From: Mesorhizobium sp. M1B.F.Ca.ET.045.04.1.1
GTDB lineage: Bacteria; Pseudomonadota; Alphaproteobacteria; Rhizobiales; Rhizobiaceae
Length of the DNA stretch: 64,000 nt
Assembly: GCF_003952465.1 (NCBI RefSeq)
Contig: NZ_CP034448.1
Location: 4,007,001 to 4,071,000, forward strand
Direction of reading: 5' to 3'
The first letter of the stretch is position 1; each line of letters begins with the position of its first letter. The translations under genes were made by a program, and so were the position numbers. Positions 14,700 through 23,257 of the stretch are shown piece by piece. Under the pieces are notes generated by a model. It saw nothing but the letters and a program-made list of their open reading frames with translations, ran no database searches and was not told the DNA's origin.

Positions 14700-15556
14700 A
14701 GGTCTGCTTCTTCAGATCATCGAAGCCTCGCGAGGGCCTGCTTGCTGATGCTTTCGCGCGCGGCGTGATCGAGCACGGCGATGAAGCGGTGGTCCGGCTT
14801 CTCACCGATGAGGTGCAAGTCGCTTCGGATTGCGAAGTGGCCGTCATGGTCGGGGTCAAGAGCAAGGAACTATTCCAGGCGAACTGGCATGCCGGCATCC
14901 ACACCGTGATGCTTGATAAAGGCTATGTCCGCGGCAGCGCTGGCGGTCCGATCAAGATCTGGGAATACTGGCGCGTCGCTGTCGACGGCCATCACCCGAC
15001 CCGATACCTGATGAAGGTGCCGCGGCCGTCGGATCGCCTGCAGAGGCTTCGCCTGACCGTCAATCCGTGGCGGACCATTGGCGGTCATATCGTCATCGCC
15101 GGATCGTCGGCCAAGTACAATGCCTTCTATGGGCTGCCGGACCCGACGACATACGCCGAAAGCCTTGTGAGGCACATTCGTGAGGTCAGCGACAGGCCAA
15201 TCGTCTACAGGCCGAAGCCCAGTTGGAAAGAGGCTGTTGCGATCAAGGGCACCAGGTTCTCCTACGGGACCGGCGAAACCATCGACCAAGTGCTCGACGG
15301 TGCCCATGCCGTCGTCACCCATGGTTCGAACGCATGCTTTGAGGCGGTCCTCGCAGGCATCCCGTGCATTGTGCTCGGGGATGCGGTGGCGAAGCCGATT
15401 TCCTCGACTGAAATGGCCGATCTCGAGTCGCCATTGATGGTGAAGCGCAAGGAACGGAACCAGTGGCTGGCCAACCTCGCGTACCAGCAATGGACGATGA
15501 GTGAGTTCGCCGCCGGTGAAGCGTGGCAGATCATTCGCCCGCAGATTTACGGATGA
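14696..15556 (+). CDS. Glycosyltransferase-like protein C
   Basis: 286 residues; TTG start overlapping the previous stop (TTGA). It begins MKVCFFRSSKPREG with a Rossmann-like start, and the C-terminal half has IVYRPKPSWKEA, a loop with VVTHGSNACFEAVLAGIPCIVLGD and a basic end. The same blocks occur in proteins A and B, so this is a family expanded by tandem duplication. Nucleotide-sugar dependent transfer is inferred. Confidence 0.55.
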   Translation: MKVCFFRSSKPREGLLADAFARGVIEHGDEAVVRLLTDEVQVASDCEVAVMVGVKSKELFQANWHAGIHTVMLDKGYVRGSAGGPIKIWEYWRVAVDGHHPTRYLMKVPRPSDRLQRLRLTVNPWRTIGGHIVIAGSSAKYNAFYGLPDPTTYAESLVRHIREVSDRPIVYRPKPSWKEAVAIKGTRFSYGTGETIDQVLDGAHAVVTHGSNACFEAVLAGIPCIVLGDAVAKPISSTEMADLESPLMVKRKERNQWLANLAYQQWTMSEFAAGEAWQIIRPQIYG

Positions 15557-16143
15557 GCATGAAGCCGAGCACCCAGTATCTGGCGGCGCTGGACGACGCC
15601 AAGCGTCACCATGCCGCGCACAAGACCTATTCCGGCAAGTTTCTGCGGCCGCACGCGCCGTTCATCAAGGAAATCATCGATCGGCTCGGCTGTCAGACGA
15701 TTCTCGATTACGGAGCCGGCAAGGGCGAGCAATATTCCTGGCGCAATGCCGATCCGATCGGATCGATCCCGGTTGGCATGACGATCGAGGAATACTGGGG
15801 CATCAAAGTCACCAAGTATGACCCGGCCTATCCGCCATTCGCCGCGGAACCGGTAGGCAAGTTCGATCTGGTGATCTGCACGCACGTCCTTGGCTCGATT
15901 CCGGTCATCGACCTGCCGTGGGTGGTCGACAGGCTCTATTCGCTGTCGAACAAGGCGCTCTACATCGCCGAGAAGATCGCGCCGGTGAAGAAAAAGGTGT
16001 TTCAGAAACCGGATCTGCATCCGTTCGGCTGGAATGCGGCGCGCTGGATGACGGCGATCAAACGCGAGAAGGACATCGAAGTCGTCCTGTCGGTTCGCGA
16101 GAAGCGTGGCGACGACGTTTTCGTCGAGCGATTCTCCATATGA
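15553..16143 (+). CDS. SAM-dependent methyltransferase
   Basis: 196 residues. Motif I is ILDYGAGKGEQYSW (about 46-59), then the acidic end of strand 2 and FDLVICTHVLGSIP (motif IV-like). The ATG at 15553 is chosen because of the ATGA overlap with the preceding stop. It sits between glycosyltransferase-like genes and an FAD oxidoreductase, so O- or N-methylation of a sugar is likely; a protein acceptor is not excluded. Size is that of a minimal class I methyltransferase. Confidence 0.65.
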   Translation: MSMKPSTQYLAALDDAKRHHAAHKTYSGKFLRPHAPFIKEIIDRLGCQTILDYGAGKGEQYSWRNADPIGSIPVGMTIEEYWGIKVTKYDPAYPPFAAEPVGKFDLVICTHVLGSIPVIDLPWVVDRLYSLSNKALYIAEKIAPVKKKVFQKPDLHPFGWNAARWMTAIKREKDIEVVLSVREKRGDDVFVERFSI

Positions 16144-17135
16144 AAATTCGCGTTCTCGGCGCCGGCTGGTTCGGATGTCATTTAAGCGCCGCGCTGATTG
16201 CCGCAGGCCATGACGTCGAGATTCACGAGAGCAGCGGCCGCATCTTCAACGGTGCCTCCGGCAACATTCCGGCCAGGCTGCACCTTGGAGCTCCGCATTA
16301 CCCGCGGTCGTCGGCCACGCAGCGGGCCTGTCAGGAGCATCAGGCTGAATTCCTGAAGGAGTATGGCCATCTCACCCGGTCGATCCCGGTGAACATTTAC
16401 GCGGTCGCGCGCGACCATTCGTTGATCGACTTCGGCACCTACCAGAGGATCCTGCGCGATCAGGTCGAGTTCATCACCCTCTACGATCCGGCCGAGTTTG
16501 GCCTGACTTTCGTCGAAGGTGGCGTGATGCTCGGCGAGCGCCACATCGTTGTCGACGCGGCGCGCGCGCACTTCGCCAAGATTCTGGACGGGAAGATCCG
16601 CTTCAACACGCCAATCGGCGAGGTGGACAGCAAGAACTACCATTTCACGATCGACTGTAGCTTCTGCGCCAATGACAGCGCCGGCGTCGATCGCTACGAG
16701 CCCTGCCTCGTGGTCTTGTTGAAGGGGCCGACCGACAAATCGGTGACGATCGTCGACGGGCCGTTTCCGTCGCTGTACGTCTGGAACGAGGATCTCGGAC
16801 TCTCGAGCTTGTCGTCAGCCAAATGGACGCCGTTTTCTAAGGACTGCAAGACTTGGGGCGAGGCGAAGGCACTGCTCGACGGTCTCAGCGCCGCCGACGT
16901 GGAGCGCCAGGCACAGTTCATGATCAGCGACATGGCCGGGTTCTATCCAGCGATCCGCGATCTCTACCAGGTGGAAGATTACCGCTTGAGCATCCGAGCG
17001 ATGCCGCTTTCCGGCGCCGACAGCCGCTTGGTCGAGGTCGTCAAGGTAGGGGAGCGCGCGCTGCGCGTGCGCGCGGGAAAGATCGATGCCGTCGTCCAGG
17101 CGGAAAGGATCATCAAGGGGATGATCGCGCAATGA
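16140..17135 (+). CDS. FAD-dependent oxidoreductase (DAO-like)
   Basis: 331 residues. The N-terminus RVLGAGWFGCHLSAALIAAG is the Rossmann GxGxxG dinucleotide-binding motif, followed by HESSGRIFNGASGN. The substrate half is less conserved, with LYDPAEFGLTFVEGGVM. ATGA-coupled to the methyltransferase. Such enzymes in sugar clusters (for example UDP-galactopyranose mutase and amine oxidases) act on nucleotide sugars; that substrate is inferred here. Confidence 0.65.
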   Translation: MKIRVLGAGWFGCHLSAALIAAGHDVEIHESSGRIFNGASGNIPARLHLGAPHYPRSSATQRACQEHQAEFLKEYGHLTRSIPVNIYAVARDHSLIDFGTYQRILRDQVEFITLYDPAEFGLTFVEGGVMLGERHIVVDAARAHFAKILDGKIRFNTPIGEVDSKNYHFTIDCSFCANDSAGVDRYEPCLVVLLKGPTDKSVTIVDGPFPSLYVWNEDLGLSSLSSAKWTPFSKDCKTWGEAKALLDGLSAADVERQAQFMISDMAGFYPAIRDLYQVEDYRLSIRAMPLSGADSRLVEVVKVGERALRVRAGKIDAVVQAERIIKGMIAQ

Positions 17136-17347
17136 AGGTGGAGACCAGAACGATATATGTGCCGGAGATCGGCGACCGGGTCAAAGTGCCGGATCTTCTC
17201 GATCAGTTTGATCGTGTTTGGCTGAAAGCTGGCGAGGGCGTCATCAAGTCTGTGCCCGAAGACAGCATGCATCGTTTCGGGATCGAAATTCATGGGAAGA
17301 CCGAGTGGCTTCTCAAGTACGATTTCGATCTGATTATTGATCCGTGA
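17132..17347 (+). CDS. Small hypothetical protein (71 aa)
   Basis: 71 residues, coupled by ATGA to the oxidoreductase. Sequence MKVETRTIYVPEIGDRVKVPDLL suggests a small beta-rich protein with a valine-rich binding loop. It could be a cofactor-protein-like or accessory subunit to the oxidoreductase; no family is recognised. Confidence 0.5.
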   Translation: MKVETRTIYVPEIGDRVKVPDLLDQFDRVWLKAGEGVIKSVPEDSMHRFGIEIHGKTEWLLKYDFDLIIDP

Positions 17348-17934
17348 CCATCGTCATCACCGGATGGCGCAGTGCCATCGCCGAGGAGTTCCGCCGGCTG
17401 CTTCGGTCGAACGAAGAGATCGTGCACGGCAAGCCGATGGAACCGAATTTCCCGCTTGGGGCGGAACGATATCTGTTCTGCCAGGGCCTGCTCCGGCCGA
17501 AGCGGATCGAGGACCAGACCGATGCCGAGATCAGGGAAGGCATCGAAGTCAATTTCGCCTCGATCGTGCGGGCCTGCGATCTGATCTTTGCCACCAACGT
17601 ACTGGCGAGGGTCTGCGTCATTGGGTCGGAAAGCGGTTACCGCGGCTCGTTCGACGAGAACTACGCATCAGCCAAGGAATTGCTGCATGCTTACGTGGAA
17701 AAGAAGCGCCTCTCGCAGCTGCAGCAGCTGGTGGCGATCTCGCCTGGCATCATCGGCGACTGCCGCATGACGACGTCACGGACCGATGTGGAAAACCTCA
17801 TCCGCCGGCGTGAAGAGCATCCGAAGAGACGCTTCCTCGAGGCGAGCGAAGTCGCCGCGATGGCGAGGACACTGCTTTATTTCCAGCCGTACATCTCCGG
17901 GACGATCATCCGGATGCATGGCGGCCTCCACTAG
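17344..17934 (+). CDS. Short-chain dehydrogenase/reductase
   Basis: 196 residues from a GTG overlapping the previous stop. Cofactor motif TGWRSAIAEE replaces the usual TGxxxGIG. The active-site pattern is present: GSES at the Ser position, YASAKELLHAYVE with Tyr and Lys, and ISPGIIGD after it. Short for an SDR, but the core is complete. A role as a nucleotide-sugar epimerase or reductase would fit the neighbouring genes. The shortened glycine motif makes a strict NAD(P) call tentative. Confidence 0.65.
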   Translation: MTIVITGWRSAIAEEFRRLLRSNEEIVHGKPMEPNFPLGAERYLFCQGLLRPKRIEDQTDAEIREGIEVNFASIVRACDLIFATNVLARVCVIGSESGYRGSFDENYASAKELLHAYVEKKRLSQLQQLVAISPGIIGDCRMTTSRTDVENLIRRREEHPKRRFLEASEVAAMARTLLYFQPYISGTIIRMHGGLH

Positions 17935-17948
17935 CCAAAGGATCATTG

Positions 17949-18668
17949 ATGACGGTTCGGGTCTGCAGTCTCTGCTGGGGGACGGCATGGGAGCGCTATG
18001 GCCGAAAGTTCGCGCAGACGTTCGCGGACTACTGGCCATCTGATGTTGAACTGGTGGTGGTGACTGACCGCTTCATTGGCCTGCCGCGCGGCAAACAGGC
18101 GCCTCTGGAACTGATTGCCGGCTACCGGGCGTTCATGGACCGCTGGAGCAGCGACATGACCGCCATGGGCCACAGGGCCCCGCCAGGCACGAAGACCAAT
18201 GAGAACGGCTATTCTTGGCGTCACGACGCTGTGAAGTGGATGCCGCAGGCGCTGGCACCGATCCCCGGGATCGAGGGGCTTGTCGACGGCGACATCTTCG
18301 TCTGGTTCGATGCCGATACCGAAACAATGGGCAAGGTGCCGGATAACTGGGTGGATTCGCTACTCGACGGTGCCGACGTGGCCTGCATCCGCCGGCCGGG
18401 CAGACACACGGAGATCGGCTTCTACGCCATGCGATTGGGTAGGGAAACGCGGCGCGTGCTCCGCCTGTTCGCCGATTTCTACCTGAACGACTCGGTCTTC
18501 AAACTCAAAGAGTGGCACTCCGCCTACGTCTGGGATCGAGCGCTCGAGAGCGAGCCGGAACTGAAAGTTCAAGATCTCAATCCGACCGGTGCCCGCGGTC
18601 ACGCCTGGCCGTCCACACGTCTGCATGAATGCACCGCCCATCACAAGGGCAAGAGGAAAGACCAGTGA
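17949..18668 (+). CDS. Glycosyltransferase-like protein D
   Basis: 239 residues. ATG at 17949; a TTG three bases upstream is an alternative. The central DxD-like WFDADTETMG (about 117-126) follows a helical segment with EGLVDGDIFV. The region before it (SWRHDAVKWMPQAL) fits a GT-A fold donor site. Weak overall similarity to known families, so donor and acceptor are unknown. Confidence 0.5.
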   Translation: MTVRVCSLCWGTAWERYGRKFAQTFADYWPSDVELVVVTDRFIGLPRGKQAPLELIAGYRAFMDRWSSDMTAMGHRAPPGTKTNENGYSWRHDAVKWMPQALAPIPGIEGLVDGDIFVWFDADTETMGKVPDNWVDSLLDGADVACIRRPGRHTEIGFYAMRLGRETRRVLRLFADFYLNDSVFKLKEWHSAYVWDRALESEPELKVQDLNPTGARGHAWPSTRLHECTAHHKGKRKDQ

Positions 18669-19378
18669 AGCCCAAGCATGCCTTTTATATCGGCTTCGAT
18701 CCTCGTGAAGCCGCCGCCTTTGCGGTCACCAAGAATTCCTTGAGACGCAATTTGATCACACCAGTTCCTATCCGAGGTCTGGTGCTCGCAAACCTCCAGG
18801 CGAAAGGTCTCTATACTCGCCCGACCAGCATCCGCGAGGGACGCTTGTGGGATGACATCTCCGGTGCCGCATGTGCGACGGAGTTTTCGATTTCGCGCTT
18901 CCTTGCGCCTCATCTGGCTGGCAGCGGCTGGGCGATCTTCATGGACTGCGACATGCTGGTCCGCTCGAATGTCGAGCGCTTGTTCAAACTTCTCGATCCG
19001 TCGAAAGCCGTGATGGTTGTGAAGCACAACTTCCAGCCGACGGAGCGCATCAAGATGGATGGCCAAATACAATCAAGATATTCGCGAAAAAATTGGTCGT
19101 CGTTCTGCGCATTCAATGTGGACCATCCTGCGAATTCTAGGTTGACGCTGGATCTAATCAATTCGGCACCAGGTCGCGACTTGCACGCCTTCTGTTGGCT
19201 TGATGATAAGGACATCGGCGAGTTGGACGCCTCGTGGAACTGGTTGGTTGGCCATTCGAGCGATGAAATCGATCCGGATGTGGTGCATTTCACGGACGGA
19301 ATCCCGACGATGCCGGGATACGAAGATTGCGCCTTTGCCGATGAATGGAACGCCGAGCTCCGGCGCTGGGCCGCCTGA
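18665..19378 (+). CDS. Glycosyltransferase family 8-like protein E
   Basis: 237 residues, GTG start coupled to the previous gene. The pattern is GT8-like: IGFDPREAAAFAVTKNSLRR at the N-terminus, WAIFMDCDMLV (DxD-type) at about 98-108, and a late HFTDGIPT (about 209-216), a region often containing HF in GT8. GT8 enzymes transfer galactose or glucose from UDP sugars. It closes the glycan cassette just before the terminase unit. Confidence 0.65.
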   Translation: MKPKHAFYIGFDPREAAAFAVTKNSLRRNLITPVPIRGLVLANLQAKGLYTRPTSIREGRLWDDISGAACATEFSISRFLAPHLAGSGWAIFMDCDMLVRSNVERLFKLLDPSKAVMVVKHNFQPTERIKMDGQIQSRYSRKNWSSFCAFNVDHPANSRLTLDLINSAPGRDLHAFCWLDDKDIGELDASWNWLVGHSSDEIDPDVVHFTDGIPTMPGYEDCAFADEWNAELRRWAA

Positions 19379-19566
19379 TGTCTGGCCTGCGATCGTCGCT
19401 GAACTTCGCAAGCACAGTCGACTACGAGGCCATCAAGAAGAATGCCTTCCATGACCAAGGCATTCTCGTGGTGAAGATGGACGATCCAAAACTGTCATGG
19501 GCTGATCGGGAAATTCTCCGCGCTGTTGGTGAGCGTCTATACGGAGCGCCTAAGGCCGGGAGATAG
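19378..19566 (+). CDS. Small hypothetical protein (62 aa)
   Basis: 62 residues, ATG at 19378 in TGATG with the preceding gene. Sequence reads MSGLRSSLNFAST then a charged helical part ending YGAPKAGR. It may be the last coupled cassette member or a small head protein. Unrecognised. Confidence 0.45.
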   Translation: MSGLRSSLNFASTVDYEAIKKNAFHDQGILVVKMDDPKLSWADREILRAVGERLYGAPKAGR

Positions 19567-19570
19567 GGTC

Positions 19571-20065
19571 ATGGGCGGCATTGGCAGTGGCGGCAACGGC
19601 AGACTGACGGACGCTGAGAAGCGCGCCAAGGGAACCTATCGATCGGATCGTTCCGACGAGGTGTACGCCGCGCGCGCGGCAGAGAAGGTCATCACCGGGC
19701 CTTGGCTGACCTCGATCCCCGAGCCGACGATTCCGTTGAATGCGGTCGGCAAGGCAAAATACGACGAGATCACCGCGCTTCTGTTCGCCGGAAACAAGCT
19801 GACGAAGGTCACCTGCGGCGACTGCGAACGCATGGCCGTGATGCACCAGCAGATGCATGAGAGGCTGACCGCCGGCAAAGCGGTGTCGATGGATCTCATC
19901 AAGCGCATGGATGCGATCAGCGTGAGGCTCAGAATTGCAGAAGATGCGCCAGCGATCGCGAACCCGAACCAAAAAAACCGGTTTGCAGGTTCCGGATTCT
20001 CGAATAGCCGGACTTCACCGATCACACTGCGGCCACATCGAGCCGCTGGAACTGGTAAACTCTGA
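19571..20065 (+). CDS. Terminase small subunit
   Basis: 164 residues. Gly-rich and Lys-rich start MGGIGSGGNGRLTD with GTYRSDRSD matches P27-type small subunits, which bind the packaging site and hand DNA to the large subunit. The next gene overlaps it by 122 nt. A DNA-binding helical middle (LNAVGKAKYDEITALLFAGN) follows. Directly upstream of the large subunit, so function is safe. Confidence 0.75.
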   Translation: MGGIGSGGNGRLTDAEKRAKGTYRSDRSDEVYAARAAEKVITGPWLTSIPEPTIPLNAVGKAKYDEITALLFAGNKLTKVTCGDCERMAVMHQQMHERLTAGKAVSMDLIKRMDAISVRLRIAEDAPAIANPNQKNRFAGSGFSNSRTSPITLRPHRAAGTGKL

Positions 20066-21899
20066 AACTGGAGAAGTAGAACTCGTTCCGGACTATCCGG
20101 CGATCGCCAGGCTTTACGCTGAAGCGGTCGCCTCGAAGAGGCTGCCGACAAACCGTCTCCTCGTCCTCGCCGCGCAGCGATATCTCGACATGCTCGAGAT
20201 GGCCGAGGATCCGAATTGCGAGTTTGTCTACGAACCGAAGTATGTCGTCGACTACTGCCGGTTCGGCGAGAAGCTGAAGCACTTCGAGGCCGGCAACTGG
20301 CAACTGAACCAGTTTGACGAGGAGGGGAATCCGGATCCGCGGATCATCCTCGAGCCATTCGAGATCTGGATCGAGTCCGCGATCCATGGCTTCCGAGTCA
20401 GGCTTAACGGAACGAGGCTGGTCAAGACTGCGCTGGAACTGATCCCCCGCAAGTCGGCAAAGTCCTTGCGGGCCACGCGCGCGGCGCTTTTTGATCTCTG
20501 CTGCTCCGGCGGCATGGCACCGGAAATTCCGATCGCCGCGTTTTCTTCGAAGCAGGCTGACGACACGCTCTATGGCGACATCGTCAAGATGCTCAACAAT
20601 GACGAGGAGTTGAAGGAAGAGTTCAAGATCCGGGTGACGCAGGAAGAGGTCACCTGCAACGGCGGCCGAATCTTTAAGCTCACGCAGCACGGTGACCGAA
20701 TCGACGGTCTGAACCCGTCCTTGGCGCTATTCGAGGAAGGGCACGCCGGCGCGGCTCTGGTCTACAAGGTGGTTGATTCAGCCTTCGGCGCGCGGCCGAA
20801 TGCGCTGCGCCGCATGATCACCACCGCTGGCCATCACTCGGAAGGCCCGGCATTCGATCTCCTGAGCCAGGCTCAGATGATCCTCGAAGGGAAGGTCGAG
20901 GATTTCACATTCTTCGCGGCGATCTACACGCTAGATCGCGAGGATTACACCAACCCGGAAACCAATGCGATCGACTGGGATCGATTGCTGACAGACGAAA
21001 GCCTGATCGCCAAGGCCAACCCAATGTATGGGGTCGGTCTGGATCCTTCGGTGATCAAGGCCGCGGTAAACGAGGCTCACCGGCTTCGTCCAGATAAGCG
21101 GGGTGAGGTAGCGCGTACCCGCTTCAATATCTGGACTGGCGCCGGAATGACGCTGATCGACTCGGCGTCGTGGGGTGCATGTAAGCGCCCACTCGCCTTG
21201 TCGGACTTTTTCGGCATGAAGTGTTGGATCGGCGTCGACTTGGCGCAGGTGCTCGACATGTGCGCCATCGCGCTCCTATTCGAGTTGCCGGCTGGTCAGC
21301 TAGTCGCGTTTGCCCACTTCTTTCTGCCGGAGGAATCGCCGACAGCGCAGAATCCTGATCTGGTCGATCATCTGGCGCACTGGCAGGAACAAGGGTTTTT
21401 AACCCTCACACCTGGCCCGCTGGCCGATCATGACCGGGTGAGGGCGGACGTTGAGGCCTATTGCGACGTGTTCGACGTCCAGGTGATCGCCTGTGACCCG
21501 GCGCAGGCGCACAACACGGTGAAGTACCTGTGGGACGGCAACAAGCCGGTCATGGTGTACCCGAATAATGCGAAGACGATGACGGCGCCGACGGATGACA
21601 TCCTCGGCCGCGTCGCGGTGCAGACGATTTGGCATGATGGGAATCCAGTTCTCGCCTGGAATGCGCAGAACGTGCACGGCGAGCGCAAGGCCAACGGCTC
21701 GATCCTCCCGCGAAAAGAAAAAGAGAACTCGGCCCGCAAGATCGACGGCTTCGTTGCCCTTTGCTTCGCGAATGGCTGCCGGATGCAGCCCGGTGAGGCG
21801 AAGCCGGCCGTGGAGGTGACCAGCGCCTCGACCGATCCGTATCTGAAGCGAGGCATCATTGGATTCGACCAGATGGGAATAGGTGACGGCAATGTCTGA
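19944..21899 (+). CDS. Terminase large subunit
   Basis: 651 residues from ATG 19944 (TTG 19935 possible). An ATPase-nuclease motor of the HK97-like (Ymfn/Terminase_1) group: the Walker A region reads LIPRKSAKSLRAT (about 167-179); Walker B is LALFEEGH; the coupling/nuclease domain has WIGVDLAQVLDMC with the first metal Asp. The overlap of 122 nt with the small subunit is unusually long and makes the true start uncertain. It packages DNA into procapsids through the portal encoded next. Confidence 0.9.
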   Translation: MRQRSRTRTKKTGLQVPDSRIAGLHRSHCGHIEPLELVNSETGEVELVPDYPAIARLYAEAVASKRLPTNRLLVLAAQRYLDMLEMAEDPNCEFVYEPKYVVDYCRFGEKLKHFEAGNWQLNQFDEEGNPDPRIILEPFEIWIESAIHGFRVRLNGTRLVKTALELIPRKSAKSLRATRAALFDLCCSGGMAPEIPIAAFSSKQADDTLYGDIVKMLNNDEELKEEFKIRVTQEEVTCNGGRIFKLTQHGDRIDGLNPSLALFEEGHAGAALVYKVVDSAFGARPNALRRMITTAGHHSEGPAFDLLSQAQMILEGKVEDFTFFAAIYTLDREDYTNPETNAIDWDRLLTDESLIAKANPMYGVGLDPSVIKAAVNEAHRLRPDKRGEVARTRFNIWTGAGMTLIDSASWGACKRPLALSDFFGMKCWIGVDLAQVLDMCAIALLFELPAGQLVAFAHFFLPEESPTAQNPDLVDHLAHWQEQGFLTLTPGPLADHDRVRADVEAYCDVFDVQVIACDPAQAHNTVKYLWDGNKPVMVYPNNAKTMTAPTDDILGRVAVQTIWHDGNPVLAWNAQNVHGERKANGSILPRKEKENSARKIDGFVALCFANGCRMQPGEAKPAVEVTSASTDPYLKRGIIGFDQMGIGDGNV

Positions 21900-23235
21900 T
21901 GTCGAAGAGACGGCCGTCGTCCCGACCGAGTCCCGCCAGATGGACTTGATCGTCAAGGATCACGGCACCGAGATGACTATGGCGGAATTCGCGTCATGGC
22001 TCGGCGAGAACATTGGCAGCGCAAGCGTTCAGAATGCGCTGAAGCAGGCTGCGTTCATGCTCTGCTGCGATGTCATTGCGCAGGACATTGCGAAGTCCAC
22101 GCTCCGGCTGCGTGAGAGGATGAAGAACGGAACTTCCCGGGTTGTTTTGCCGACGGAGCACCCGATCGCGGGGTTTCTCGCGCTCGAGCCCAACCGGCGC
22201 CATACCTGGAATGAGTTCACGGAGATGATGGTGCTCTGGGAGTGCTACACCTCCAACGCCTACGCCGGCGTGCTGCGCAATCGGACCGACGACCCGCTGG
22301 AACTGATCCCGTTCCAGACTGGACGCGTGCGGGAACTGGTCGAGGGCAGGGACATATTTTACGACGTCGTCGCCGGCACGATGCAGGAACAGGCACTGCT
22401 CGGCGCGGTGTCGATGACGTTCCATGAACGGGACATGATCCACGTCCGCGGCCGCATGGTCGACGGCATGGATGGCTACTCGACTTTGACGGCCGGCCGC
22501 GATGTGCTCGACACCGGAAAGGCGATCGACGGCTTCCGAACTTCACTGTTCAGTGAAGAAGGCCAATTGCGAGGCGTCTTCAAGAAGAGTGGCGAAGGCG
22601 CCCTCGACGAACTCGCGTTCCAGCGCCTGCGCTCGCAACTGAAGATTCTGATGAAGAGGTTCAAGGCGGGAGTCGAACCTGTCGTCCTCGAAGACAACAT
22701 GGAATTCCAGGCGATCGCCTCGAAACCGATGGAAATGGAACTGACGAAGCAGTTCGCCGAGCAGATCAACCAGACCTGTCGCCTTCTACGCGTTCCGCCG
22801 CACAAGGTGTTCCATTTCGACGGGGCAAAATACGAGAATCTCGAAACCGCTGAGAAGATGTACGTGGGCGACTCGCTCGTCCCGCGCGCGGAGCGATTCG
22901 AGCACAGGTACGGGAAAGTTCTGCTCTCGCGCGCTGACCGACTGAGGTTCTTCTTCGAGTATGACCGTGATGAGATGACGCTTCGCGACTCTCAGCGCGA
23001 GACCGAGCGCATCAAGACGCTGCTCGAGCGAGGCGCCATCGAGATTGATGAAGCCAGGGCGATGCAGGGCTTCAACCCGCTGCCGAACGGGCAGGGCGAA
23101 GTGCGCTTGATCCCGGTGAATATGCAGGCGGTCGACCGCGACGGAAACGTGGTGATTGCAGCATCGTCAACAATCGATCCGAACGCTCCGGCGCCAGATC
23201 AACCTGCCGACGCAAAGGCCCAAAAGGGCGCGTAG
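21892..23235 (+). CDS. Portal protein
   Basis: 447 residues, typical for HK97-type portals. Recognisable features are the helical clip with LKQAAFMLCCDVIAQDIAK, LIPFQTGRVRELVEG, then GEEGQLRG-like wing and stem segments, and a late helical crown with FEHRYGKVLLSRADRLRF. The dodecamer is the DNA channel and head-tail gate. Overlaps the terminase by 8 nt and ends 22 nt before the protease. Confidence 0.9.
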   Translation: MSDVEETAVVPTESRQMDLIVKDHGTEMTMAEFASWLGENIGSASVQNALKQAAFMLCCDVIAQDIAKSTLRLRERMKNGTSRVVLPTEHPIAGFLALEPNRRHTWNEFTEMMVLWECYTSNAYAGVLRNRTDDPLELIPFQTGRVRELVEGRDIFYDVVAGTMQEQALLGAVSMTFHERDMIHVRGRMVDGMDGYSTLTAGRDVLDTGKAIDGFRTSLFSEEGQLRGVFKKSGEGALDELAFQRLRSQLKILMKRFKAGVEPVVLEDNMEFQAIASKPMEMELTKQFAEQINQTCRLLRVPPHKVFHFDGAKYENLETAEKMYVGDSLVPRAERFEHRYGKVLLSRADRLRFFFEYDRDEMTLRDSQRETERIKTLLERGAIEIDEARAMQGFNPLPNGQGEVRLIPVNMQAVDRDGNVVIAASSTIDPNAPAPDQPADAKAQKGA

Positions 23236-23257
23236 GCCGATCCAATCAGGAGTTACC

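Noticed and set aside
19970..19985. A7 run in the small terminase gene as frameshift site
   Set aside because: Both frames are ordinary overlaps; a fused product is not needed, and the zero frame does not stop right after the run.
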